From Candidatus Gallimonas merdigallinarum (GTDB taxonomy: Bacteria; Bacillota; Clostridia; Christensenellales; Borkfalkiaceae), in the NCBI GenBank assembly GCA_904373325.1, contig CAJFFP010000009.1, positions 1 through 61,327 of the forward strand: a DNA stretch of 61,327 bases. The letters run 5' to 3'. Within the stretch, counting starts at the first letter, position 1, and every line of letters starts with the position of its first letter. Under the pieces are notes generated by a model. It was not told the origin of the DNA, ran no database searches, and was given only the letters and a program-made list of their open reading frames with translations. Of this stretch, positions 41,106 through 49,693 are shown piece by piece. Made by a program: the position numbers and the translations under genes.

Positions 41106-42386
41106 TCTTTTCATCGGATCCGTCAGTTTTGAGATAATCTCGAAATAATTTTCAAACGTCTTTTTACAGCACTGCGGGTTCTCAATGACGATGGTCCCCG
41201 TCTTTAATCCGATGAGCGTAAACGCCATGGCGACGCGGTGGTCGTCATACGTTTTCACCCTTCCGCCGCGGACGGGCGCGGGGCGGATGACAATGTCGTC
41301 TCCGTCCGTCTCGGCGGGAACGCCGAGCGCGTTCAGATTTTCGATAATGGCGTTGATGCGGTCGCATTCCTGATTGCGGATATGTCCGACGCCGCGAATC
41401 CTCGTCGGGGTCTGCGCGAACGGCGCCAAGGCGGCGAGCGTAAGCGCCTGATCGGAAAAATCGCGCAGATCCGCGTCCCAGCCGTCGAATGTTCCGACGC
41501 CGCTTCCGTCGGCAAGGATTCCGTTTGGCGTATCGGTAATTTTTACGCCCTTTTCTTCAAGAAGGTGTAAAAATTTGAAATCGCCCTGAGCGGTATCCTT
41601 GTGAATGCGTTTTATGAGGACGCGCGCGGAAAAGAGAAGAGAGAGCGCATAAAAGTAACACGCGCCCGAGAGGTCGTTCTCCACTTCAAAGCGGAGGGGC
41701 GGCTGTACGGCGGGGGTCACGGAAATGCGGTCTCCTGTGCGCGTCCAGTCCGCGCCGAATGCACGGATCAGGCGGAGCGTCATTTCGATGTAGCTTCCGT
41801 GCGTGCGGCTGCCCGTCAGACGCAGCGTCACGGAGCGGGTACATGCGGCGGCGAGCAAAATCCCGCTTGCGTATTGCGTGCTCAGGTCGGTATCGACGGT
41901 CAGTTCTTCGGCGGTCAGTCCGTCGGAGCGCATACGGAAGGGGAAATGCCCTCGTTCTCCGAAATAATCGATGTGAACGCCCGCGCTTTCAAGTACGGAA
42001 AGTACGTCCATCGGGCGTTTTTGCATTTGCTGCGAAGATGTCAGCGTATATTCTCCGCCCACGAAGGCGAGCGCAACCGTCAGAAAACGTGCGGCAGTTC
42101 CCGCGGACTGAACGTCGATATAGGCTGTACGGTTGGGGAATTTCCCGCCGCAGCCGTATACGATAATGCCGTCCTCAGTCTTTCGCGTCTGTACGCCGAG
42201 CGCGCTCAGACAGGAGAGAAGCGAGCGCGTATCGTCGGCATATGCGCCGCAGGCGATCGTTACCTTCCCGTTCGCCAAGGCGGCGAGGATAAGCGCGCGG
42301 TTGAGGATGCTCTTGGAGGCGGGGACGTCCGGTGAGATGATCGCGCCCTGTCGGGGCTGATATTTTCTGACCTTGTATTCGTTCAT
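41103..42386 (-). CDS. aroA: 3-phosphoshikimate 1-carboxyvinyltransferase (EPSP synthase)
   Basis: AroA joins phosphoenolpyruvate to shikimate-3-phosphate, the step after AroK. The 427-residue protein has SPDVPASKSILNRALILAAL (about 17-36), the paired inside-out beta-alpha-beta domains, LSTQYASGILLA, and DHRVAMAFTLIGLKTG with the catalytic region near the C-terminus. I start it at the ATG at 42386 (MNEYKVRKYQ); longer frames run into the promoter. The -10 ends 6 nt before this ATG and no ribosome-binding site exists, so initiation is probably leaderless. Confidence 0.94.
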   Translation of the reverse strand: MNEYKVRKYQPRQGAIISPDVPASKSILNRALILAALANGKVTIACGAYADDTRSLLSCLSALGVQTRKTEDGIIVYGCGGKFPNRTAYIDVQSAGTAARFLTVALAFVGGEYTLTSSQQMQKRPMDVLSVLESAGVHIDYFGERGHFPFRMRSDGLTAEELTVDTDLSTQYASGILLAAACTRSVTLRLTGSRTHGSYIEMTLRLIRAFGADWTRTGDRISVTPAVQPPLRFEVENDLSGACYFYALSLLFSARVLIKRIHKDTAQGDFKFLHLLEEKGVKITDTPNGILADGSGVGTFDGWDADLRDFSDQALTLAALAPFAQTPTRIRGVGHIRNQECDRINAIIENLNALGVPAETDGDDIVIRPAPVRGGRVKTYDDHRVAMAFTLIGLKTGTIVIENPQCCKKTFENYFEIISKLTDPMKR

Positions 42387-42392
42387 GCTTGA

Positions 42393-42421
42393 ATTATATC
42401 TCCTTTGTGCCGAAAAGTCAA
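42393..42421 (-). promoter_or_regulatory. aroA promoter (leaderless type)
   Basis: Minus strand: -35 TTGACT (42421-42416), 17-bp spacer, -10 TATAAT (42398-42393). It is back-to-back with the plus-strand promoter at 42461-42489. Confidence 0.8.
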
Positions 42422-42460
42422 GAAAATGGCGTTTCCCGAGGGGGAAAGGGCGCAATCTTC

Positions 42461-42489
42461 TTGAAAATCCGCCGCGAACATGATATAAT
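42461..42489 (+). promoter_or_regulatory. Promoter of the YgjP-like metallopeptidase (leaderless type)
   Basis: TTGAAA (42461-42466), 17-bp spacer, TATAAT (42484-42489), 6 nt before a GTG start. Confidence 0.78.
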
Positions 42490-42495
42490 CTGTGC

Positions 42496-43143
42496 GTGGA
42501 AGAAACAGAGATACAATATACGCTCATCCGAAGCGCGCGTAAAACGCTGTCGCTCTCCGTCGATCGGGAGGGCGGCGTGATCGTCCGTGCGCCGCGCGGC
42601 GCAAGCGCGCGGGAGATCGCTGCATTCGTACGACGGCACGCCCGTTGGATCGAAAAACGCCGCGCCGCGCTGGCTGCCGCGCCTGTTCCCGATTTTACCG
42701 ACGGCGCGATCCTGACGCTGTACGGCAGAAGATATACCGTTGCCGCGGGGCGGACGCGTATCGGAGGGGATACCGTCTATCTGCCTGCCGAAGGACGGGA
42801 ACGCGCGCTTGCAGCTTTGCTCAAAAGACTTGCAAAAGATTATATGGGGAATCTGACGGCGATATATGCCGAACGGTACGGATTTTCCTATCAGAGCGTT
42901 CGGATCACTTCGGCGCGCGGGCGGTGGGGGTCGTGCAACGCAAACGGCGCGATTGCCTTTTCCTTCCGCACGGCGTTTTTAAGCGAGGCGCAGGCGCGCT
43001 ACGTCGCCGTACATGAGCTGTGCCACACGCGGCATCTTGATCACAGCCCTGCGTTCTGGCGCGAAGTGGAGGAGATAATACCCGATTGCGCCGCGATCCG
43101 CGCGTCGCTCCGTGCCGCTTCTGTCGTCATGACTTGGCTCTGA
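42496..43143 (+). CDS. YgjP-like (DUF45/M48-type) metallopeptidase
   Basis: This 215-residue protein has the DUF45 zinc site VHELCHTRHLDHSPAFW (about residues 172-188), where HExxH is followed by the family's HxxxFW third ligand. The preceding SARGRWGSCNANGAIAFSFR is also conserved. Such stand-alone SprT/YgjP-like proteins are predicted cytosolic peptidases of unknown substrate. The start codon is GTG, with no ribosome-binding site, at the expected transcription start. Confidence 0.86.
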   Translation: MEETEIQYTLIRSARKTLSLSVDREGGVIVRAPRGASAREIAAFVRRHARWIEKRRAALAAAPVPDFTDGAILTLYGRRYTVAAGRTRIGGDTVYLPAEGRERALAALLKRLAKDYMGNLTAIYAERYGFSYQSVRITSARGRWGSCNANGAIAFSFRTAFLSEAQARYVAVHELCHTRHLDHSPAFWREVEEIIPDCAAIRASLRAASVVMTWL

Positions 43144-43168
43144 TTGAAATATTTTTTACCATTTTCAT

Positions 43169-43188
43169 AGTACTATGTCTGGCATAAT
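43169..43188 (+). repeat. 20-bp intergenic repeat, copy 2
   Basis: AGTACTATGTCTGGCATAAT, 25 nt after the metallopeptidase stop and about 33 nt before the tyrA start, followed by AT-rich sequence including TATAAT (43190-43195). Confidence 0.8.
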
Positions 43189-43221
43189 ATATAATTTACC
43201 GTTTATTTTTGGAGGAAACAG

Positions 43222-44040
43222 GTGAAAATCGTCGTATATGGATTGGGTATTATCGGCGCGTCGCTGGCGGCTGCGTTGAAGAAGGCGGGGCATCTTGTGC
43301 TCGGCAAAAACAGGAGCCGAGAGCCGCTCGAATACGCGCTCGAACACGATATGATCGACGCCGTTGCGGAAGATTACGACGGGGCGGACGTTGTCTTTCT
43401 CGCGCTCCCGCCCCGCGTCGCAATGCGTGAGCTGGACGAGGGGAAGTTTCCTGCGGGCTGCATCGTCGCCGACATCTGCGGCGTGAAAGAGCCGCTCGAA
43501 AACGCCGCTTTTTCAAAACCGCGCGTTTATCGCTACGTCGGTACGCACCCGATGGCAGGCAAGGAGACTTCGGGCATCCGCTCGGCGAGCGATACGCTCT
43601 TTTGCGGCGCGAATCTCGTGCTGACCCGCGCGGCGCAGACGGACGAAGCGGCGTTTGCCGCCGTCCGCGCTCTCGGGAAAGACGCGGGCTTCGGGCGCAT
43701 CATCGAATGTTCGGCAAAAGAGCACGACAAAATGATCGCGCTCACCTCGCAGCTTGCGCACGTCGTTGCGAATTCGTATGTGACGAGCCCGCTCACGGAG
43801 AACTGCGTCGGGTTCACGGGCGGGAGTTTTCAGGACATGACGCGCGTCGCCCCCGTGGACGAAAAGGTCTGGGCGGAGCTTTATCTTCTCAACCGCGAAA
43901 ATCTCGGCGCGGAGATCGATCGCATTGTTGCGCGGCTGCGGCAGTTCCGCGATGCGCTCTCCGCAGACGACGAGGAGCGTTTACTGTCGCTTCAACGGGA
44001 AGGGAAGTCCTGTTTTCAAAGCTTTTTTCAAAAGAATTAA
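43222..44040 (+). CDS. tyrA: Prephenate dehydrogenase
   Basis: TyrA oxidatively decarboxylates prephenate to 4-hydroxyphenylpyruvate for tyrosine. This 272-residue form has the dinucleotide-binding VVYGLGIIGASLAAALKKAG, the segment THPMAGKETSG with the catalytic histidine, and SQLAHVVANSY with a second conserved histidine. It has neither an ACT domain nor a fused chorismate mutase, so feedback control by tyrosine may be weak. The start is GTG with GGAGG 8 nt upstream. With aroA and aroK it makes three aromatic-pathway genes in the window, in separate units. Confidence 0.92.
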   Translation: MKIVVYGLGIIGASLAAALKKAGHLVLGKNRSREPLEYALEHDMIDAVAEDYDGADVVFLALPPRVAMRELDEGKFPAGCIVADICGVKEPLENAAFSKPRVYRYVGTHPMAGKETSGIRSASDTLFCGANLVLTRAAQTDEAAFAAVRALGKDAGFGRIIECSAKEHDKMIALTSQLAHVVANSYVTSPLTENCVGFTGGSFQDMTRVAPVDEKVWAELYLLNRENLGAEIDRIVARLRQFRDALSADDEERLLSLQREGKSCFQSFFQKN

Positions 44041-44070
44041 AGGTTATCGTTCAAAATTGCCTGCAATTCA

Positions 44071-44099
44071 TTTACAAAAAATCTTTTTTGTACTATAAT
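44071..44099 (+). promoter_or_regulatory. Promoter of the DUF1934-MBL-rho unit (leaderless type)
   Basis: TTTACA (44071-44076), 17-bp spacer, TATAAT (44094-44099), 7 nt before the ATG at 44107. Confidence 0.78.
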
Positions 44100-44106
44100 A
44101 TAGGAA

Positions 44107-44496
44107 ATGAAGCTGTGTGAGACGGAGATCGTTACGTTCACGGAAGGGCGCCGTTCGCGGTTTTGCGCGCGGGGAACGCTCGCGGAGGAGGACGGCGCGT
44201 TCGTCGTGCGGTATGCGGACGAAGGCGACGCCGTTACGCTCACCGTAAGGGAAGGCTCGCTCGCCATGGCGCGGGAAGGGAAACTTTCCGCGGTCTTTCA
44301 GCCGCATTGCGCCACCGAGATGCGGGTGCTTGCGGGAGAATCCTGCGGCGCGATCCCTGTCCGGACGGAGGAACTGCGTATCCGCCGCTCGACGGACGGT
44401 TTTACCGCACTGCTTCGTTATCGGCTGTGTTTTCCGGCGGATGAACAAAAATTTACGCTGAAAATTGCAATCGGAATCATTTCGGAGGAAGGATGA
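44107..44496 (+). CDS. DUF1934 (YwiB-like) protein
   Basis: This 129-residue beta-barrel protein matches DUF1934/YwiB, a lipocalin-like family of unknown function (VRYADEGDAVTLTVREGSLAMAREGKLSAVF; C-terminal FTLKIAIGIIS). It is the first gene of a coupled series with the metal-dependent hydrolase and rho. The sequence GGAA before the ATG is only part of a 7-nt space after the -10 box, so the message is probably leaderless. Confidence 0.78.
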   Translation: MKLCETEIVTFTEGRRSRFCARGTLAEEDGAFVVRYADEGDAVTLTVREGSLAMAREGKLSAVFQPHCATEMRVLAGESCGAIPVRTEELRIRRSTDGFTALLRYRLCFPADEQKFTLKIAIGIISEEG

Positions 44497-45149
44497 AAAT
44501 ACGATATTTAGGGCACTCCTGTTTCATGCTGACAGAGAGTACCGGGACGACCATCGTGACCGATCCTTATGGGGCGATCGGTTATAAGATGCCGTCCGTC
44601 AAGGCGGACGCCGTCACTGTGAGCCACGGGCATTACGATCACAATAACGTGAAGGCGGTGAAGGGTTCGCCCGTCGTCTTTGACGAAGAGGGAACGTACG
44701 AGATCGGCGGCGTTGACGTTACGGCGATCAAGAGCTATCACGATGACGAGAACGGAGAACGCCGCGGCGACAATCTGATCTTCAAATTCCGCATGGACGG
44801 GTTGGAGATCTGCCATCTGGGCGATCTGGGCGAGGAATGTTCTTCCGCGCTCATCGAGATGCTGCTCCCCGTACACGTTCTGCTCATTCCCGTGGGCGGA
44901 AATTATACCATCGATGCGGAACAGGCGAAGGAGTACGTCGACCGCATCATGCCCGCGATCGTCATTCCCATGCACTATAAGACGAAGGGGCTCAACATCG
45001 ATGTTGATAAAGTGGACGAATTCATCGATAAGTTTGAGAGCGACGACGTGGAGGAGCTGGAAGACAGCGAGATAGAGCTTTTCCGCGACGATATTACGGA
45101 AGACAGCACCAAGATCATCGTCATGGAGCGTGCCAAGGAATGGAATTAA
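44493..45149 (+). CDS. MBL-fold metal-dependent hydrolase (UPF0173-like)
   Basis: This 218-residue metallo-beta-lactamase-fold protein has the zinc motif SHGHYDHNN (about residues 49-57, HxHxDH), further ligands in CHLGDLG and a histidine in VIPMHYKTKG. It resembles the UPF0173/YtkL and UlaG-like group, whose substrates are mostly unknown. An acidic C-terminal segment (DKVDEFIDKFESDDVEELED) is notable. GGAGGAAGG precedes the ATG; the gene overlaps DUF1934 by 4 nt and rho by 10 nt. Confidence 0.86.
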   Translation: MKIRYLGHSCFMLTESTGTTIVTDPYGAIGYKMPSVKADAVTVSHGHYDHNNVKAVKGSPVVFDEEGTYEIGGVDVTAIKSYHDDENGERRGDNLIFKFRMDGLEICHLGDLGEECSSALIEMLLPVHVLLIPVGGNYTIDAEQAKEYVDRIMPAIVIPMHYKTKGLNIDVDKVDEFIDKFESDDVEELEDSEIELFRDDITEDSTKIIVMERAKEWN

Positions 45150-46585
45150 AAACGACTCAGCAGCGGTATCGGGAATATCTCGATACCCTTCCTTTATCGA
45201 CGCTGCGCATCCTCGGAAGACAGGAAGGGGTGGGGCAGGCTTCGTCCAACAATAAGGACGCGCTGATTGAAGCCATCATTAACCTCCTCACGGGGAAGGC
45301 GCAGCCCGCGCCGCGCTCCAATCGCGGCGCGCCTGCAAAGCAGACTTTCCTCGATCCCGCCGTGCGCGAGAAACTCGAAGAGATCAGATTGCAGGGCGAG
45401 GAGGAGAGCCGTCAGCGCAGGACCATTCTCGAAGTCGCTTCGGAGGATGAAGCCCAACCGTTCGATTTGCCCGTCTATACGGGCATTCTTGAAATTTTAC
45501 AGGGCGGGTACGGATTTATCCGTGCGCGCAACTGCCAGCCTTCGGCGACGGGTGAGGATGTGTTCGTCTCCGCGCCGCTTATTCATTCGCTCAATCTCCG
45601 CGAGGGAGACTTTATCGCCTGTACGGCGAAGCCGCGCCAGAAGAACGAGGCAGCCGCGCTCTCCGAGGTCCTGAGCGTGAACGGGCTTGCGGTGGGGAAG
45701 TACGAACGCCGTCCCGTGTTCGATCAGCTCCGCGCGCAATATCCCGAGGAAAAATTTGCGCTTTCACAGGGGAACGGAGATCTGTCCCTCCGCGTTCTCG
45801 ATCTGTTTGCTCCCATCGGAAAAGGACAGCGCGCGCTCATTGTCGCGCCGCCCAAAGCGGGAAAAACGACGCTTTTGAAGTCGGTCGCGCATGCTTTGGA
45901 GCGGAATTATCCCGAAACAATTTTAATTGTGCTTCTCATAGACGAACGCCCCGAGGAAGTGACTGATTTTGCAAAGAGCGTCAGAAGCGCGCAGGTCGTT
46001 TATTCCACGTTCGACGAGGGAGCGGAGCATCACGTGCGCGCCGCGCGCCTTGTCATGGAGCACGCCAAGCGCATGGCGGAACAGGGCAAGGACGTCGTCA
46101 TTCTCCTCGATTCGCTCACAAAACTCACGCGGGCGCACAACTATCTTGCCGAAAGTTCGGGAAAAACGCTCTCGGGCGGACTTGACGCAGGCGCGCTTGC
46201 CGAGCCGAAACGCTTTTTCGGCGCGGCGCGCAACACGCTGGAAGCGGGCAGCATCACCGTGCTTGCCACCGTACTTGTGGAGACGGGGAGCCGTTTGGAC
46301 GACGTCGTCTATGAAGAGTTCAGGGGAACGGGCAACGCCGACGTCGTACTTTCGCGCGAGCTTGCGGAGCGCAGGATCTTTCCTGCGATCGATCTGCGCC
46401 GTTCCGGAACGCGCAAGGAAGAACTTCTGCTTTCGGCGGAGGAACTTGACGCGGCGTATAAACTGCGCGAACGCGGGATCGCGGGCAATACCGCGGGATT
46501 GCTCGACATGATGAAAAAAACTGCCGATAACGCGGAGTTTGTTTCGCGCCTGCCCGAGTGGCTTCGGCTGTACAAAAGTATCTGA
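45140..46585 (+). CDS. rho: Transcription termination factor Rho
   Basis: Rho is the hexameric RNA helicase that ends transcription of untranslated RNA. The 481-residue protein has an N-terminal Rho-N domain (about 1-60), a basic linker, the OSB RNA-binding domain (about 115-190, [17 protein letters not shown]) and the RecA-type ATPase with Walker [12 protein letters not shown] and Walker [18 protein letters not shown]. It begins within the end of the MBL gene, so translation should be coupled. Many intrinsic terminators coexist with it here. Confidence 0.95.
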   Translation: MELKTTQQRYREYLDTLPLSTLRILGRQEGVGQASSNNKDALIEAIINLLTGKAQPAPRSNRGAPAKQTFLDPAVREKLEEIRLQGEEESRQRRTILEVASEDEAQPFDLPVYTGILEILQGGYGFIRARNCQPSATGEDVFVSAPLIHSLNLREGDFIACTAKPRQKNEAAALSEVLSVNGLAVGKYERRPVFDQLRAQYPEEKFALSQGNGDLSLRVLDLFAPIGKGQRALIVAPPKAGKTTLLKSVAHALERNYPETILIVLLIDERPEEVTDFAKSVRSAQVVYSTFDEGAEHHVRAARLVMEHAKRMAEQGKDVVILLDSLTKLTRAHNYLAESSGKTLSGGLDAGALAEPKRFFGAARNTLEAGSITVLATVLVETGSRLDDVVYEEFRGTGNADVVLSRELAERRIFPAIDLRRSGTRKEELLLSAEELDAAYKLRERGIAGNTAGLLDMMKKTADNAEFVSRLPEWLRLYKSI

Positions 46586-46600
46586 TATACAGGAGACGGT

Positions 46601-47548
46601 ATGGTCATTGGGATAGATCTTGGCGGAATGTCCGCCAAAGCGGCTCTTTTGAACGGCGAGCGTTTGGAGGGGAAGTCCCGCGTTGTGACTTCCGCCGAAA
46701 ACACCGCCGAGGAAACGGCGATCGCGCTTGCGCATCTTGCCATGGAGACGGCGGAGAAAGCGGGAAAGCGCATGGAGGACGTGCAGGCGATCGGCATCGG
46801 CGCGCCCGGCGTTGTAGACAGCGCGCACGGAAACATCGTGCAGTGGTCGAACTTCCATTGGAAAGACGTTCCGCTCGGCGCGCTCGTGGAAAAATATACG
46901 GGAAAAAAGACCTTTATTCTCAACGATGCGAACGCCGCCGCGCTCGGCGAAGCCAAATACGGCGCGGCAAAACAGTTCTCGGACAGTGTTCTCGTGACGC
47001 TCGGCACGGGAGTCGGCGGGGGCGTCGTGATCGGCGGGAAGCTCTTCGAGGGATACCGCAGCGCAGGTACGGAAATCGGGCATATGGTTATCCGTCAGGA
47101 CGGCGAACAATGCACCTGCGGCAGAAAGGGGTGTTTTGAGCGGTATGCTTCGGCAAGCGCGCTTATCCGCCTGACCCGCGAAGAAATGGCGGGCGATCGG
47201 AACAGCGCCATGTGGAAATACGCGCCTTCGCCCGAAAAGGCGGACGGCAGAACGGTATTCCTTGCGCTCAGAGAGGGCGACGCCGCGGCAAAGCGCGTTC
47301 TGGACGCGTATATCGCTTCGCTCGGAGAGGGCGTTGCCAATCTTGTCAATATCTTCCGCCCGCAGGCGGTCATCTTCGGCGGCGGGATTTCCGCGGAGGG
47401 CGAAACGCTGCTTGCGCCCTTGCGCGAATATGTGTATCCTCGGATCTACGTTTCCGAAACATACGCGCCGCTGGAACTCAAATGCGCGGAACTTGGAAAC
47501 GACGCAGGTCTGTTCGGCGCGGCGGCATACGCCTTCGAGCGGCTTTGA
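46601..47548 (+). CDS. ROK-family sugar kinase, probable glucokinase
   Basis: This 315-residue kinase has the ATP site VIGIDLGGMSAKAALL (about 2-17), LNDANAAALGEAKYGA, the ROK signature region TLGTGVGGGVVIGGKLFEGYRSAGTEIGHM and the zinc motif CTCGRKGCFERYAS (about 167-180). ROK kinases with an N-terminal HTH act as repressors; this one lacks it and so is an enzyme. Glucokinase is the most common role in Firmicutes; other hexoses cannot be excluded. CAGGAGACGGT precedes the ATG, 15 nt after rho. Confidence 0.88.
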   Translation: MVIGIDLGGMSAKAALLNGERLEGKSRVVTSAENTAEETAIALAHLAMETAEKAGKRMEDVQAIGIGAPGVVDSAHGNIVQWSNFHWKDVPLGALVEKYTGKKTFILNDANAAALGEAKYGAAKQFSDSVLVTLGTGVGGGVVIGGKLFEGYRSAGTEIGHMVIRQDGEQCTCGRKGCFERYASASALIRLTREEMAGDRNSAMWKYAPSPEKADGRTVFLALREGDAAAKRVLDAYIASLGEGVANLVNIFRPQAVIFGGGISAEGETLLAPLREYVYPRIYVSETYAPLELKCAELGNDAGLFGAAAYAFERL

Positions 47549-47575
47549 ACTGTTTTAATCCATGATCGGCTGAAA

Positions 47576-47604
47576 AAGCTGCGGAGAATTTCCGCAGCTT
47601 TTTT
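47576..47604 (+). terminator. Terminator after the ROK kinase
   Basis: Stem AAGCTGCGGA/TCCGCAGCTT (47576-47585 and 47591-47600), flanked by A- and T-runs. Confidence 0.9.
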
Positions 47605-47608
47605 CGTA

Positions 47609-47645
47609 TAAAACAGCAAACAGCCCGCGCATTTGCACGGGCTGT
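47609..47645 (-). terminator. Terminator of the padR-like gene
   Basis: Minus-strand stem ACAGCCCG/CGGGCTGT (arms 47645-47638 and 47627-47620), followed by UUUGCUGUUUU, 4 nt past the gene end. Confidence 0.72.
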
Positions 47646-47649
47646 CGGT

Positions 47650-49551
47650 TTATTCTTTTTGCGGTCTTACCTGCACATAGTATGTCACGCCGAACAGGAC
47701 GACGCCGAGGAAGAACACGATCGGAACGATTACGAACGTTGCGAGCTGTGCGGAATCGGAGAGGTCCGCGCGCGCCGTCAACGCAACGATCAGCGTGATG
47801 ATAACGAGCAGAACGTACGCGACGACGGTGTTCAGTAATACGGGGCCTGTTCGCCGCAGGGCGCGTTCTCCGTAGTGGTTGGCATAGGCAAGCCCCGTAA
47901 CGAGCAGGACGACGAGTCCGACGCACCAGATGAAGTAGGGGTAAAAGGCGGGAAGTCCTGCCGACGCCTGTACGCCGAGCAGAATGCTGCCGAGTACAAC
48001 GCAGAAAACAAACGTAATGATGCCGCTGATAAAGAGGGCTTTCCCCTTGTGAACGATGCTTTCCGTGATTTCCGCGTGCGAACGCATTTTGCCGCCTGCC
48101 GTGCGGACGCGGATCCCGTCCTGTGCGGCGCGCGCTTCCAGATCGGTGAAGTCTATCCCGTCCAGCGACTGCGCGCGTTCCTCCGCGGGCGGTGCCGTTT
48201 CGGGAGCGAGAGCGTTTGCATACAGACGGTGTACGACCGTTTTATAATCTTCCGTTTCGGCGGGCGCGGGCTCTTCGGCGGGGTCAGGCTGCATACTATA
48301 ATAGGTATAGTCATGCGTTTCTTCCTCGGGAGGGGGCGCGTTGACGAGGTCGAGATAGTTTCGGTGCAGAAGTTCTTTTTCCCGACGGCGGAACATCTCT
48401 TCCTGTTCCGCAAGGATACGCGCTTCCTGCGCTTTCAGGTCTTCCTCGTGGCGTTTGCGCTCCGCTTCGAGCAGGGCTTCGCTGCGGCGGCGTTCTTCGT
48501 CAAGCTGTTCCTGCGCAACGCGGCGCAGTTCGTTCTCGCGCGCCTCCGCGTTGCGGCGTTCCTCCGCAAGGGTATCTTCGGATTGCCGCTGGGTCTCTTC
48601 GAGCCGTTCGCTGTACAGGCGGCGTTCCGTTTCCAGCAGTTCCTGCTGTTCTTTGAGCGTCTGTTCGGAGGTCTCGTCCGCACGCAGGCGCGCCGCCTCT
48701 TCGCGTTCGGCGAGATCGGCAAGTTCGCGCTTCGCGTTTTCAAGCTCTTCCGTCAGCTCGGTAACGCGGGTTTCGAGCGCGGCGATCTCCGTCCGCTGCG
48801 CCGCGTCGTCCCGCGCCTCCTTTGCGTCAAGCTGTGCCCGAAGGGCTTCAAGCTCGGCGCGCTTGGATTCGAGCGCGTTTTCGCGGGCGGCGATCTCCTG
48901 CTCGCGCCAATTGCGTTCGCGAAGAAGGGCGTCGTTGCGGGCGCGCATTTCCTCTTCAAACCGCGCTGCGTCGGCGTCGAGTTGCGCGCGGCGCGCCGCG
49001 ACCTCCTGTTCGAGCTTTTTAAAGTCCTCGCTGTCGTCGAAGGTCGGCTCGAAGTCCAGCTCGTCGTCCTCGCCTTCGCCGCGCGGAACGCGGGAAGTCG
49101 TATCGCGCAGAACGCGCATATTCACGGAAGTGGGGGCGGGGTTGGAAAAATCGAAGTCCTTATCCGAAATAAGGCTGTCAATGACGGTGCGCGAATATTC
49201 CCATTCCGCCTGATTTTGTTCGGAGACGAGTTTGCCCGCTTCCGTCAGACTGAAATATTTGCGGCGGCCGCCGCCGACGGAACCTCCCCAATACGAAGTG
49301 ACGTACCCATCCTTTTCCAGACGTTTGAGCGCGCTGTAAAGGGAGGGCTGTTTGAGCGAATACTGCCCGTGGCTCTTATGCTCGATCTCCGCAATGATCT
49401 CGTATCCGTACTTGTCGCCGTCGTAGAGGGAGCGCAGAATGATGGTATTGATATGCCCGCGGATGAGGTCGGAGCTGACCGATTTTTCGGGCTGCTGTTC
49501 GCGTTTTTCTTCCTGCTCTTCGACTCTCTCGTCCGTTGCGATAGCGTCCAT
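47650..49551 (-). CDS. PadR-type regulator fused to a long coiled coil and a four-helix membrane domain
   Basis: The 633-residue protein starts with a PadR winged helix (about 26-125: GDKYGYEIIAEIEHKS, LYSALKRLEKDGYVTSYW, RRKYFSLTEAGK). A charged Arg/Glu/Ala-rich coiled coil follows (about 175-430). The C-terminal part has four predicted membrane helices (about 503-525, 532-553, 567-588 and 600-625) and a cytoplasmic tail ending RPQKE. PadR regulators are normally ~110-180 residues and soluble, so this is an unusual fusion. It suggests a DNA-binding head tethered to the membrane by a long stalk. The ATG at 49551 has AGGAGG 6 nt upstream. Its ligand and targets are unknown. Confidence 0.8.
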   Translation of the reverse strand: MDAIATDERVEEQEEKREQQPEKSVSSDLIRGHINTIILRSLYDGDKYGYEIIAEIEHKSHGQYSLKQPSLYSALKRLEKDGYVTSYWGGSVGGGRRKYFSLTEAGKLVSEQNQAEWEYSRTVIDSLISDKDFDFSNPAPTSVNMRVLRDTTSRVPRGEGEDDELDFEPTFDDSEDFKKLEQEVAARRAQLDADAARFEEEMRARNDALLRERNWREQEIAARENALESKRAELEALRAQLDAKEARDDAAQRTEIAALETRVTELTEELENAKRELADLAEREEAARLRADETSEQTLKEQQELLETERRLYSERLEETQRQSEDTLAEERRNAEARENELRRVAQEQLDEERRRSEALLEAERKRHEEDLKAQEARILAEQEEMFRRREKELLHRNYLDLVNAPPPEEETHDYTYYSMQPDPAEEPAPAETEDYKTVVHRLYANALAPETAPPAEERAQSLDGIDFTDLEARAAQDGIRVRTAGGKMRSHAEITESIVHKGKALFISGIITFVFCVVLGSILLGVQASAGLPAFYPYFIWCVGLVVLLVTGLAYANHYGERALRRTGPVLLNTVVAYVLLVIITLIVALTARADLSDSAQLATFVIVPIVFFLGVVLFGVTYYVQVRPQKE

Positions 49552-49578
49552 GCGATACCTCCTGTATGATTCGGAAAT

Positions 49579-49607
49579 ATTATACACGATTCGACGGATT
49601 TTGTCAA
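49579..49607 (-). promoter_or_regulatory. Promoter of the padR-like gene
   Basis: Minus strand: -35 TTGACA (49607-49602), 17-bp spacer, -10 TATAAT (49584-49579), a consensus promoter. Repeat copy 3 begins 7 bp upstream of the -35. Confidence 0.82.
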
Positions 49608-49614
49608 TAGTCAA

Positions 49615-49634
49615 AGTACTATGTCAGACATAAT
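49615..49634 (+). repeat. 20-bp intergenic repeat, copy 3
   Basis: AGTACTATGTCAGACATAAT contains the perfect palindrome TATGTC-A-GACATA. It lies between the divergent padR-like and YkvI-like genes, next to the padR promoter. Confidence 0.82.
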
Positions 49635-49693
49635 TTTCCATATTTTTTATATATTCGGCATTTTGATGGGAAAAACGGCATATAAAACGTAGA

